From: Apophysomyces variabilis
Taxonomy: Eukaryota > Mucoromycota > Mucoromycetes > Mucorales > Mucoraceae
Length of the DNA: 46,926 bases
Direction of reading: 5' to 3'
Assembly (NCBI GenBank): GCA_002749535.1
Contig: MZZL01000374.1
Location: forward strand, 1-46,926
The notes beneath the pieces were generated by a model. That model did no database searches. It saw only the letters and a program-made list of their open reading frames with translations, and was not told the DNA's origin. Every line of letters starts with the position of its first letter. The first letter of the stretch is position 1. The position numbers and the translations under genes were made by a program. Positions 1 through 10,129 of this stretch are shown here, one piece after another.

Positions 1-1211
1 CTAAGTTATAACTGGAAATATTAAACCTCAACGATCACATGCAATACTCCATATTCTGGATGAAGACATGATCTTCCCTTCTTAAACATTACTAGATGGT
101 AGTGAATATTTTTTATACTTAAATATTAGTTTCTTAGTTGTATATTTAACAGTTATCTATTCTACTCAATCAAACACAACAAATTTATCATTATTAATGT
201 TTAATAGTAATTCAAATAATAGTGATTCGAGTAATTTTAATTCAAATAACTCTGATCCCAAAAATTCTATTAAACTAAACGAATCAAACTCAACTGTTGA
301 TTATAATGACAACTTAGAAGATAATACCTCTCTTCAAGCTAAATATAGTAATTTAATTAAAACTCAATTACTAAATGATAGTAAAATGATTTATCATGAT
401 CCTTATGAAAATAAATCTATTATTTATTTAGATCTAAAAGGTAAAGCTTGTGTATATTGTTGGTATAATACGGTTACTGATGAATATTATATTGGTAGTA
501 TAAATTCAGGTAAAGAAAGACTTCAAGCATATCTTTCACCTGGTAGAGTAGCTTGGGCTGTTGAACATCCAAAAGATACTCATGGTATCAACTTAAGATT
601 GGCAAGATCAATTACGAAATATGGATACAACGGATTCTTATTATTAATTTTAGAATATATTGAGAAATCAAATATGGATAATTCTACAATTCGATCTGAA
701 TTAATTAATAGAGAACAATACTACCTAGATCTATATAAACCAGTATATAATTTTTCGACTACAGCTGGTGTACCTAATTCACTTGGTAAATCATTATCCC
801 CTGAACATCGTGCAGCTATTGGAAAAGGGATTACAGGTAGACCTGTATCTCCTGAAACTAGAGAAAAGATTGCAGCAACTAAACGGGGTGAGTTAAATCC
901 TCGATATGGTTATTCTCCAACTCAAGTAGAAAGAGAAGCATCAAGATTAAGAATGCTTAAAAATAATCCAATGTTAGGTACAGGTAAACCAGTATATGTA
1001 TGGTTATCAGATAAGGTAACATTACACGCTGAATATATTTCAATTTATCAGGCATCTAAAGAATTAAATGCTGATAATAGAACTATTGTTAAATATGTTG
1101 ATTCTGGCAAATTATATAGGAAAACTTATTATCTTACTTCAACTAAGAATTCATAATATAGCTCAATAATTACTATTCACAAATCACAAATAAAATTTAA
1201 AGAGGGGAGTG
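1..1211 (+). mobile_element. Group I intron of atp6 (5' end outside window)
   Basis: The window opens inside this intron. The 3' half of a group I core is seen near positions 27-45 (P7 strand GATCA in a CCTCAACGATCACATG block) and 62-73 (partner TGATC), followed by a GIY-YIG ORF and then the atp6 exon. The last intron base is taken as G1211, because the ATP6 reading frame is convincing from there on. The ORF lies 3' of P7, in a P9-type position. The 5' splice site cannot be seen. Confidence 0.75.
197..1156 (+). CDS. GIY-YIG homing endonuclease (atp6 intron)
   Basis: This 319-residue protein should nick or cut DNA at an intronless atp6 allele to spread the intron. The N-terminal 60 residues are Asn/Ser-rich low complexity. 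The GIY-YIG domain starts near residue 83: VYCWYN replaces the usual GIY block and YYIGS follows about 10 residues later. Arg and the YGYNGFLLLILEYI strand come next, and the catalytic Glu is in the NREQYYLDLYKPVYN motif near residue 172. Two NUMOD3-type DNA-binding repeats (LSPEHRAAIGKGITGRPVSPETREKI) follow, then a C-terminal NUMOD1-like block ending KLYRKTYYL. The GIY first tyrosine region is atypical (VYCW), so full activity is uncertain. The ORF is in the same reading frame as the downstream atp6 exon, and only its TAA separates them. No internal stop is seen. Confidence 0.85.
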   Translation: MFNSNSNNSDSSNFNSNNSDPKNSIKLNESNSTVDYNDNLEDNTSLQAKYSNLIKTQLLNDSKMIYHDPYENKSIIYLDLKGKACVYCWYNTVTDEYYIGSINSGKERLQAYLSPGRVAWAVEHPKDTHGINLRLARSITKYGYNGFLLLILEYIEKSNMDNSTIRSELINREQYYLDLYKPVYNFSTTAGVPNSLGKSLSPEHRAAIGKGITGRPVSPETREKIAATKRGELNPRYGYSPTQVEREASRLRMLKNNPMLGTGKPVYVWLSDKVTLHAEYISIYQASKELNADNRTIVKYVDSGKLYRKTYYLTSTKNS

Positions 1212-1615
1212 TATTAACTTTAAGTTTAAGTACAACTATTTTAATTGGAGTAACTATCATTGGTTTCCAACGACATGGATTAGGATTCTTTGCTTTCTTT
1301 ATTCCTGCTGGTACTCCATTTGGATTAGTATTCCTATTAGTAGCGATTGAATTAATCTCTTACTTAGCTCGAGCAGTTAGTTTAGGTGTTCGATTAGGTG
1401 CTAATATGATTGCAGGACATTCTCTATTAAAAATTATTTCTACATTCACTTGGAAAATGGTAGTAGCTGGACCAGTTTTATTACTGGTAAGTGTATTACC
1501 TCTATTATTCTTAACAGCTCTTGCAGGTTTAGAACTAGGTATTGCTATGCTTCAAGCTTACGTTTTCACAATTTTAACTTGCTCTTACTTAAAAGATGCT
1601 ATTGAATTACACTAG
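1212..1615 (+). CDS. atp6: ATP synthase subunit a, C-terminal exon (partial gene)
   Basis: This encodes the C-terminal 133 residues of the F1Fo ATP synthase a subunit, the inner-membrane proton channel beside the c-ring. The exon starts with two bases that complete a codon, then reads LTLSLSTTILIGVTIIGF. Next come the AGTPFG loop, the helix with LARAVSLGVRLGANMIAGH carrying the essential Arg that faces the c-ring carboxylate, and the final hairpin LAGLELGIAMLQAYVFTILTCSYLKDA. It ends at TAG 1613-1615. The upstream exon lies outside the window, so the gene is partial only because of the window edge. The splice site is inferred from frame and a preceding G. Confidence 0.93.
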
Positions 1616-1819
1616 TATAATTAAATAACTAATCAAATAATTTATTCAAATAATTAGTTTAATAATTTAGTGAATCTTCTTAAGTTATATTATTACTGTT
1701 TAACTTAAATAAATAATTTTTAGTGATAATATAAAGTGGATAACTAAACGTGTATTAATAATTAAAATATATTAATTAAATTTCTTTATTTTATCTAAGG
1801 GATCTCGTAATAAGAATTA
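1616..1819 (+). other. atp6-cox2 spacer
   Basis: AT-rich spacer. An imperfect inverted repeat built on AACTAAT ... ATTAGTT (about 1628-1660) could fold into a hairpin just after the atp6 stop. No gene is seen. Confidence 0.4.
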
Positions 1820-3866
1820 ATGTTAAATATGCTTAAATCATTTAATATCATTACTCCTGTATGGAATGATGCTCCTGAGCCTTGGCAATTAGCTTTCCAA
1901 GATGGTGCTTCACCTTCATATGAAGGAATTGTAGAATTACATAATCAAATTATGTTCTACTTAGTAATTATTTTTTTTGGAGTAAGTTGGATGCTATCTT
2001 CAGTTATTATTAACTTTAGCTCTAATAAAAATAAAATTGTTTACAAATATCATAATCATGGTACAGTAATTGAATTAATTTGGACTATTACTCCTGCTTT
2101 AGTATTAATTGCAATTGCTTTCCCTAGCTTTAAATTACTATATTTAATGGATGAAGTAATTGATCCAGCAATGACTATTAAAGCACTAGGACATCAATGG
2201 TATTGGTCTTATGAGTACTCTGATTTTGTTAACGAAGATGGAGAGTCTATTGAGTTTGATTCTTATCTAGTTCCTACAGATGAATTAGAAGAAGGTCAAT
2301 TACGATTATTAGAAGTAGATAACCGAGTTGTAGTTCCAACTGGTACTCATATTCGATTTATTGTAACTGGTAAAAACTTTATTGGTTGCCCTTATTAATA
2401 TTAGACAAATATCGTCTGATATAATTTGAATCTTGCTATATGCTGAGATACTTTTTGAATAATAATACCTAAATGGTGATAATTTATTAATTCTAAGCAA
2501 TCAGCAGGTAATATAACCTCAGAGACTATATGCAAGAAGTCTATAAATATTTGCCCTACAGCTATGTTTATATATTAAGAGATAGTCCAAGTATATTATT
2601 AGTATTTACATAAGACAAACCAAAAATGGAATTTAATCATATGATTAAACGAACTGTAACTACAAATACGGTTAAGTTTCTTAACTTTGTAACCCCTCTA
2701 AATTTGGGGTTAGTAATTGTACAAATTTAGTATCTTATGATACAAATTTAGGTTCGACGGTAAATATGGAAAGATTTTCTGTAAAATTACAACAACTAGT
2801 ATCCTTACCTCCAAATTATCACTCAATGGTAGTAGGTAACTATTGTCGGATGGTTGGTTAGAAAAATATAGTTCAGTCTCTAATACTAGATTTAGATTTA
2901 AACAATCTATTACTCGAGCTGATTATGTTATTCATTCCTTCATGACTCTTTCTCATTATTGCTCTAGTCTTCCAAATATTGTAAAATCTGAACGAAGAGG
3001 AAATATTCATTATGGTTTAATATTAAGTACAAGATTATTACCTTGTTTTAATGAGCTATATGATTTATTTTATAAAAATAAAGTAAAAGTAGTTTCTAAC
3101 AATATTTATGATTTATTAACTCCAATTGCATTAGTTCATTGGATTATGGGAGATGAAGCAATCTTAAACAAAGGACTAGTATTATGTACAGATAGTTTTA
3201 CTTTACAGAAAGTAGTACTATTAATGAATGTACTAAGAATTAAATACGATATTAATTCTACTATCCAAGGGTTTAATAAAGGGAAACCTAGAATTTACAT
3301 TTTACCGGAAAGTATGCTTAAATTAAGAAACTTAGTTAAATTACATATGTTATCTTCTATGTGGTACAAACTTAATGAAAGTACATAAACATATACTTGG
3401 CCGATGTAATTCATTCATTTGCAATTCCTTCATTAGGACTAAAAATTGATGCAATCCCTGGTCGATTAAATCAAACTTCAGTTTTAGTAGAACGAGAAGG
3501 AGTTTATTACGGACAATGTTCAGAAATTTGTGGAGTTCATCACGGGTAGCGACATAAGCCCGGTCTAGAATGACTAAAATATTACTAAATGCGAGAAAGC
3601 CTTAAAGCTAATTCTACCTAGAAGGTAATAGCGAATTAAGATAATAATAGGTAACTTGCAGGTAGCTATACCTCAGAGACTACAAGTAATACTCAATATA
3701 TTATTGATAAGATATAGTCCCATCCATAATCAAAGTTATGGTGGATCATTCCAAAGTCTATTAATTTCAGTAATACTGAACAAGACTTAAGACAAATGTT
3801 ATGCCTATTGCCGTAGAAGCAGTATCATTAGAAAAATACTTAGCTTGGTTAAATGAGCAAGGATAA
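1820..3866 (+). CDS. cox2: Cytochrome c oxidase subunit 2 (three exons)
   Basis: COX2 takes electrons from cytochrome c through its CuA centre in the intermembrane space. Exons are 1820-2371, 3400-3547 and 3799-3866, giving 255 residues, the normal length. The N-terminus has two membrane helices (about residues 40-65 and 80-105) and the aromatic [12 protein letters not shown] motif. The CuA loop is split by intron 2: the Cys and His ligands of [11 protein letters not shown] are in exon 2, and the Met ligand is the third codon region of exon 3 (FMPIAVEAV). Exon 1 ends at VTG and exon 2 starts [13 protein letters not shown], which restores the conserved VTGADVIHSF run. Intron 1 carries a broken LAGLIDADG gene and intron 2 has no ORF. 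All Trp codons are TGG. Confidence 0.97.
2372..3399 (+). mobile_element. cox2 group I intron 1
   Basis: 1028-nt intron following a U-ending exon and ending in G. Core elements are seen at 2518-2533 (CCTCAGAGACTATATG, with P7 strand GACTA) and near 2579-2590 (AGAGATAGTCC). A frameshifted LAGLIDADG gene fills the 3' half. Confidence 0.85.
2766..3388 (+). pseudogene. Frameshifted LAGLIDADG homing endonuclease (cox2 intron 1)
   Basis: A LAGLIDADG_2-type homing endonuclease or maturase split over two frames. From ATG 2766 the protein reads [24 protein letters not shown] and then hits TAG at about 2859. From about 2843 the next frame carries [17 protein letters not shown] and continues to 3388. 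One base appears to be missing right after the Gly codon of the first motif (about 2834-2842), where related proteins have GLLLSDGWL. The second motif reads [13 protein letters not shown] where the family has IMGDGAK-like residues; the Asp is kept but the following Gly is Glu. The frame break and the altered second motif suggest decay, unless a -1 shift is used. Confidence 0.8.
3548..3798 (+). mobile_element. cox2 group I intron 2 (ORF-less)
   Basis: 251-nt intron between the His-Gly and Phe-Met codons of the CuA loop. It shows CCTCAGAGACTACAAG at about 3671-3686 and the partner AAGATATAGTCCC at about 3709-3721 (P7 GACTA/TAGTC). It ends in G3798. No ORF. Confidence 0.88.
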
Positions 3867-4583
3867 TTCTAACTTAAAAAAAATTAATTTAAATTAATAC
3901 TCTCCCTTCTTCTATATATAAAGGAATTATTTCAATAATCAATACTAGGAGATAGATTTATATAAAATTTAATCTCTTGTATTAGATTATCTAGAAACAA
4001 ATTTGATCTTGTTAGGAAATTAAATAAATTGAAAAATTTAAAATTAATAATAATGGTTTATAAACTCCTTAAGTTTAAGAACGTTCACTAAATTATATTA
4101 GAAAATAAAAATTTAGAGTAAATTCTATTTTTCTGCAATCTTCTTATTTCAATCAGTTAATTTATTATTTTGTTATCTTTAAATTAAAGATGTACAATAA
4201 CTTATTTATTATCAGTTATAGTTATAATTATATAATTAATTATTAATATTAAATAATAAATCATCCTATTCTTTGGTATTTGATTGCGTCTTCCCATGAC
4301 GATATTGTTAGTAAATAAAATTAAAATTAAATAAACCAAGTAACATAAGTTTCAACGGCAAATTTACAAAGTCTATTTAAAAGCTAAAGTCAATCTAAAT
4401 ACTTCATTCATATATTTATTATAATAAGAAACAAGTTTACTTTGTATTGAAGCTAATATTCAACCTCTTTAATATAAATTTAGGATAGAGGCTTTTAGGA
4501 TTAATAAAGCAAGTGGTCTTTTTAGAATTACTTATAATCCAATTTATTATAAAGATTAAGTTTTGACTTAATAAAAGAAAGAA
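3867..4583 (+). other. cox2-trnE spacer
   Basis: 717 nt of AT-rich sequence without a recognisable gene. It contains the motif TATATATAAAGGAATT at 3912-3927, which recurs at 12003 and (nearly) 33212. Parts may be non-coding RNA or decayed sequence. A GC-richer block TTGATTGCGTCTTCCCATG lies near 4281. Confidence 0.4.
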
Positions 4584-4655
4584 GACCCCATGGTCAAACG
4601 GTTAAGACATCATAACTTCACTATGGAAATATCGGTTCGATTCCGATTGGGGTTA
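4584..4655 (+). tRNA. trnE: tRNA-Glu (UUC)
   Basis: Acceptor stem GACCCCA (4584-4590) pairs with TGGGGTT (4648-4654). The anticodon loop ACTTCAC gives UUC. The T-arm is GGTTCGATTCC. Cloverleaf read by eye. Confidence 0.93.
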
Positions 4656-5464
<809 letters not shown>

Positions 5465-5502
5465 TCTGTTTATATTAATAAGTATTCATCTTAATATTAA
5501 AC

Positions 5503-5527
5503 GGGCTTAACTTAACAAACTAAGCCC
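5503..5527 (+). terminator. GC-rich hairpin after atp9
   Basis: Perfect 7-bp stem GGGCTTA (5503-5509) / TAAGCCC (5521-5527) with an 11-nt loop, 39 nt after the atp9 stop, in otherwise AT-rich sequence. Likely a 3' processing or stability structure; the function is inferred. Confidence 0.5.
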
Positions 5528-5602
5528 CCCTGCTGTCTTCAATAGATTTATGATTTTAAATCAAAGAACTGCTGCTATCATATTTGATTCTATAGATTTT
5601 AT

Positions 5603-6331
5603 ATGACCATGACTAAATTATTTATGAGCACTAACTCAAAATTAAGTATTAATCCTATCAAATTCTATAATAACGCAGAAGAATCTAAATCTATTATTCT
5701 ACTTGAAAATAAAAATAAGAGTGGAATTTATAAATGGGAAAATAAGATATCTGGAGAATATTATATTGGTAGTGCTGTAGATTTAAGTAAAAGAATGACT
5801 GAATATTATCGACATTCATATGTAACACATCCATCACGGGGTAAAAGTATTATCTGTTTTGCCTTAGTAAAATATGGTTACAACAATTTTAGCCTTTCTA
5901 TTCTTGAATACTGTAATAAGGATAAAGTAATCGAAAGAGAACAATACTATTTGGATTTATTAAATCCTACTTACAATATTATAAAATATGCTTATTCTTC
6001 AGAGGGTTACAAACATACTTTAGAAGCTATTCAGAGAATGAGTTTAGCCAAAAAGGGTAAATTTACTAAGGAGAATTGTAGTTTTTATAATAAAACTCAT
6101 ACTGAAGAGGTTAAGAAATTAATGTCACAGGCTGCTCTGAAGAGAACTAAACCAAATAATGCTAAACCTGTTTACTTGAAGAATTTATCTAATTACATTA
6201 TTGGTGATTTCAAGTCAATGACAGAATTAAGTATTTATTTAAAGGCAGATAAAGCCACTCTAGCAAAATATAGAGATTCTGGTAAATTATTTAGAGATCT
6301 ATATTATATTGTATCTAAAGAAAAAGAATAA
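5603..6331 (+). CDS. Intergenic GIY-YIG homing endonuclease downstream of atp9
   Basis: A 242-residue free-standing GIY-YIG protein. The domain begins near residue 42 (SGIYKWENKISGEYYIGSAVDLSKRM), with the conserved Arg in SKRM. KYGYNNFSLSILEY follows, then the catalytic Glu in VIEREQYYLDLLNPTYNI. A NUMOD3-like stretch (HTLEAIQRMSLAKKGKFTKENCSFYNKTHTEEVKK) and a C-terminal NUMOD1-like block (AKPVYLKNLSNY ... KLFRDLYYI) complete it. It appears intact and uses no TGA. It is not inside a recognisable intron: it starts 139 nt after the atp9 stop and is followed within about 15 nt by a degraded copy of the atp9 3' end. This layout fits an endonuclease that moved together with a donor atp9 3' end and displaced the resident one. 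Confidence 0.87.
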   Translation: MTMTKLFMSTNSKLSINPIKFYNNAEESKSIILLENKNKSGIYKWENKISGEYYIGSAVDLSKRMTEYYRHSYVTHPSRGKSIICFALVKYGYNNFSLSILEYCNKDKVIEREQYYLDLLNPTYNIIKYAYSSEGYKHTLEAIQRMSLAKKGKFTKENCSFYNKTHTEEVKKLMSQAALKRTKPNNAKPVYLKNLSNYIIGDFKSMTELSIYLKADKATLAKYRDSGKLFRDLYYIVSKEKE

Positions 6332-6345
6332 CTTCTCCTTTCCTT

Positions 6346-6404
6346 ATTAAATGATGGCCTGTATATTTGCATTAATGATGGCTTCTTATTATATATGCAA
6401 CGTA
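6346..6404 (+). pseudogene. Degraded second copy of the atp9 3' end
   Basis: Aligned by eye, this stretch matches the last 50 or so bases of atp9 (5415-5465). ATGATGGC-TTCTTATTATA lines up with ATGATGGCATTCCTATTACTA, and TATGCAACGTAG with TACGCAGCGTAA. Indels and substitutions break the frame. It sits directly after the GIY-YIG gene in the same orientation as atp9. It is best read as the displaced original C-terminus. Confidence 0.7.
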
Positions 6405-7109
6405 GTTATTGCACCCTATTATCAATAACCTCCCCTCTCCTTAGAAATACCTTTATATAAAATAAGAATGAATAAAGCCTAATACAATGTTTATCAACAA
6501 GTTAATGTAATCTGTATTTTATCGATGAATTAATCTATCTTATTTTATACTGAATCGAGCTGGTTTTAACTTGATAAATTAATAATTATTAATTTTTATA
6601 AATTTGTTAAGATATTTTCATAAATCCTTTATAGAGAGAATAGATTAAAATTTACCTATTGCTCGACCAATTAATTGAAGTGGATTGAAAAACTTTATTT
6701 TGTTATTCTATGTTTTCTTAACTAATTAAACTACACGAGGAGTCCATCATAATTATTATAGTCTGTTTATAATATCCAAATGATTGTTTGATTTCGATCA
6801 GACAGATCGATTAAGAATAAAGATTACTGAAATATTGATTGAGATTACAAAATATTAAAGAAAATTATAAAACATGTATTAACCGTGCTGATTAATTATT
6901 TTAAGTTTTAGACAGTATTCTACAAATAAAGAATTATATAGATTATCTAAAATTATTATAGATGTAATTTGAATATTCTTTATTTGCTTTATATCATTAT
7001 ATACTCTTAATTATGCTTAGATTAACCATTTTATTGAGTGATAATCTAATAGATTAACAATTAAGATTAGTTTATATAAGTAACAATAAGATTTTAATTT
7101 CTGATGTTA
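6405..7109 (+). other. Spacer upstream of rns
   Basis: About 700 nt of AT-rich sequence with no gene recognised. A block ACACGAGGAGTCCATCAT near 6732 is GC-richer than its surroundings. No RNase P RNA signature could be supported here. The region may include the rns promoter and leader. Confidence 0.4.
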
Positions 7110-8700
7110 TTTATCAGAAGAGTAAGTATAAATTTAAACTTAGTTTCGAGTGAATGCTATCTAGGGACTTGACACATGCGAGTCGAATGCCAAATATTAT
7201 ATATTTGGACCATGGCGAACGGGTGAGTAATGAATAGGCAAGCTACCCATAGGATTGGTGGAATACCAAATATTGAAAGGATAATTTCCGCCTATGGATG
7301 TACCTATTGAATAGATTAGGTAGTTGGTAAGGTAACGGCTTACCAAGCCAATGATCTATAGTTAGTCTGAGAGGATGATTAACCACAGTGGGAATGAGAA
7401 AGGCCCACACTGAATTTTTCAGGCAGCAGTGCGGAATATTGGTCAATGGCCGAAAGGCTGAACCAGTCACCTAGAAGGACGAATACATTTATTTGATAAA
7501 GTCCTAACGGAAAGGAGGATAATGACTGTACTTTCCTATTAATCCCGACCAATCTCGTGCCAGCAGTCGCGGTAATACGAGAGGGGTAAGCATTATTCAT
7601 CATGAATGGGTCTAAAGAGTACGCAGGCTGTATCATAAGACTGAAAAGTGTCGAATTAAATGAATAAGAATTTTTCAGTAACTATGAAACTAGAGTATAA
7701 TGGAGGGAAGAGGAACTCTGGGAGTAAGGATGGAATCTATTGATCCTCAGAAGACCGCTTAAGGCGAAGGCTTCTTTCTAACTAAATACTGACGCTGAGG
7801 TACGAAAGTATGGGGAGCAAAACAGATTAGAGACCTGTGTAGTCCATACCGTAAACGATGAGTGCTTTAGGTTGGTAATATCAGTCTAAAAATGAAGATG
7901 AAAGCACTCCACCTGGGGAGTACTGCCGCAAGGTTGAAACCCAAAAGTATAGAGGGTCTTGAAAACCAGCAGTGAAGTATGTTGTTTAATGTGATGATCC
8001 GCACAACATCTTACCACTCCTTGAATGTTACACAGGCGTTGCATGGCTGTCTTCAGTTCGTGTCGTGAGATGTAAGGTTAAGTCCGCAAAACGAACAAAA
8101 CCCTTGCAATTAGTTAATTTCTAATTGAGCATCCAGTGACAAACTGGAATAATTAGGACTAAGACAAGCCCTCATGGCCCTTATGGAGTGGGCTACAGAC
8201 GTGCTGCTAGGAGGAATACAATAGGATCCAATAAGGTAACTTGGAGGTAATCCTCAAATTTCTTCTTTGTGGATTGAGCTCTGTAACTCGAGCTCATGAA
8301 TTAGGAATTGCTAGTAATCGTGAATCAGCATGTCACGGTGAAATTAAAGCTTCAAGATCTACTAACTGCCTAAACGATGGGCATCTAATTAACGATAATT
8401 AGATAAACAAACTATATGCTGGGACGTTCTTAAACTTTATTGTACCTTATTTAGGTTAAAATCAATAGACTTGAATAATCAGCAGGTAACTTTAAGGTAC
8501 CTCAACGACTACATGTTTGCTCTGTAGTAAATTTACAGATGATAATATAGTCTAACCATATACATTTAAGTATATGAAAGGTCACAGGCTGGGAGTAAGT
8601 TATACCTGAAGGTATCTAAAAAATATCGAAGGATAATGAGCGACTGGTCTGAAGTCATAACAAGGTAGCCGTTCGGGAACGAGTGGCTGAATGGTTAAAT
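7110..8700 (+). rRNA. rns: Small subunit ribosomal RNA (with one intron)
   Basis: Mitochondrial 16S-like rRNA. Landmarks in order: GACACATGCGAGTCGAATGCC (h3-h6, 7170-7190), the 530 loop GCCAGCAGTCGCGGTAATACG (about 7559), ACAGATTAGAGACC (about 7822), AAACGATGAGTGC (about 7852), ATGTTGTTTAATGTGATGATCCGC (about 7978), GCTAGTAATCGTGAATCAGCATG (about 8309), decoding-site strand ACTGCCT|GTCAC split by an intron, and GAAGTCATAACAAGGTAGCC (about 8651) with helix 45 after it. The 5' end (about 7110) and 3' end (about 8700) are estimates. The exonic decoding strand reads U where E. coli has C1404, matched by A where E. coli has G1497. A second decayed copy of the 3' end lies at 9981-10129. Confidence 0.92.
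8372..8580 (+). mobile_element. rns group I intron (ORF-less, decoding site)
   Basis: 209-nt intron between exon ...ACTGCCT and GTCACAGG..., close to E. coli 1404/1405. The core shows CCTCAACGACTACATG (about 8500) and the partner AATATAGTCTA (about 8544; P7 GACTA/TAGTC). Follows U8371 and ends G8580. Confidence 0.85.
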
Positions 8701-8787
8701 CCGGAGAGAATAAATTTCTCCCTTACTCAAATATCTATAAATAGCCCAATTTGGGCAATAAGTAGATACAAATAATTGAATAACATT

Positions 8788-9816
8788 ATGACATCTACTA
8801 ATTTAACAGGATATATTTATACTTTATCCAATAAAGATAAAGTACCTAGTGAATTTGTATCTGGTATGTTTGAACATGTAGGAAGTTTATCTATTAAACA
8901 GGAATTAAGAGCTACTCCTATTATTAATAATGATGAATTAGTTATTTATTCCGATCAAGTATACTTTGTAAATAAAGTGTTCTTCTCTGTTAAAAGTTCA
9001 TCTGTTAATAATCAATGAATTGTATATTTACTTAATGATATTTTTATTGAGAAAGGTAGATTAAGAGAAAGAATAATTAATTGAAATGATAGAAAGCTAG
9101 AAGCTATTCAATATGATATTGATGGTTCTGCACAAACTTATTCATCTGTATTGTCATTAGGAGAAACATATCCATTATGGTCTGCTTACAGATATATTGA
9201 TTTTAATACAGCTTTAAATTTTTATTTTTTAATTAGAGATTATCAAAATAAACGACATGATCAAACCATCATCAATAAATTTAATTCACTAAAATTATCT
9301 ATGCACCCTGCTAATATTCCAGAGGGATATCAACCACCTCATACTTTAACTTCATGTAAAAATTATAAAGCTATAAGTCCTTATAGAGTTGCCGGTATTT
9401 TATCTGTATCTGGTACATTTTCTATTAGAACTAATCTTAATAATATTAAAACGTTTGGTAATATTACATTTAGATATTCACCAGGTAAAGAAGGATTAGA
9501 TTATTATCTTATTGCTATTGCAGAAACTATAGGATTAGATCCTAAAGTAGTAGTAAAACCTATTAAAAAAGGATCGACTATTATAAAATTAGAAGTAAAT
9601 AATCGAAAATTAATTGCTGACAAAGTAGTCCCATTTTTTAAACAATATCGATTAAGAGGAGATCATGCAGTATCATTAGCAAAAATTAATGATATTCTTC
9701 CTTTATTAAATGAAAAATCTAATTCTTTAACTCAATATAAAATTATAAATATTTGAAAAAATAATACATCAGAATTAAATAAGTATGGTTTATTAATTAA
9801 ACCAGGTTGGAATTAA
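8788..9816 (+). CDS. Catalytically dead LAGLIDADG-family protein read with UGA as Trp
   Basis: From ATG 8788 the frame stays open to TAA 9814 only if TGA at 9016, 9082 and 9754 is read as Trp, giving 342 residues. Two LAGLIDADG-like helices are visible. Motif 1 is FVSGMFEHVGSLSI near residue 24, where the family has an acidic GDG. Motif 2 is RVAGILSVSGTFSI near residue 200, where the family has D/E-x-DG. The second domain ends in KLIADKVVPFFKQYRLRGDHAVSLAKI, matching the LAGLIDADG_1 pattern of IVPFF..Y.L.G.K. Both catalytic acidic residues are therefore gone. It may be a maturase, a retained DNA-binding protein or a decaying copy. It lies just after rns and before a displaced copy of the rns 3' end, so it probably came with a mobile element. 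If UGA is a stop here, it is three fragments. Confidence 0.7.
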
Positions 9817-9980
9817 TATTGATAATTAATAATATTAAGTATAATAGTACATACTCTTTCTAACTTATTACTCTTACTTATTTTGATAGGATAAGTTTAA
9901 TAATAAATTTATCTGGATATTAAATTGTTAATGATTAAATATCATCTAAGTAATATAAAAGCATAATTGATTTTTTAAGA

Positions 9981-10129
9981 AAGTGAACTGTACCTGAAGT
10001 AGTTGATTTTCAACGGAATTATTAACTTTAATAATTGATGAAGGTATTTTTTGGATATCGAAGAATAATAAATGACTGGTCTAAAGTCATAACAGGATAA
10101 CCATTCAGGAAAATGATTGATAATTGGAA
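9981..10129 (+). pseudogene. Degraded second copy of the rns 3' end
   Basis: Matches helix 44-45 of the intact gene (8594-8697) by eye. TACCTGAAG is shared, then GGATATCGAAGAATAATAAAT with AAATATCGAAGGATAATGAG, then GACTGGTCTAAAGTCATAAC with GACTGGTCTGAAGTCATAAC. After that it weakens (AGGATAACCATTCAGG against AAGGTAGCCGTTCGGG). The copy contains about 40 extra nt in the helix 44 loop. It has the same orientation as rns and lies downstream of the dead LAGLIDADG ORF. Confidence 0.75.

Noticed and set aside
4380..4420. Possible RNase P RNA (rnpB) fragment with GCTAAAGTCAATC
   Set aside because: No matching second P4 strand (ACAGAAA-type) at a sensible distance; AT-rich chance match.
7243..7636. 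Minus-strand open frames inside rns
   Set aside because: They lie wholly within conserved rRNA landmarks on the other strand, with no protein family signal.
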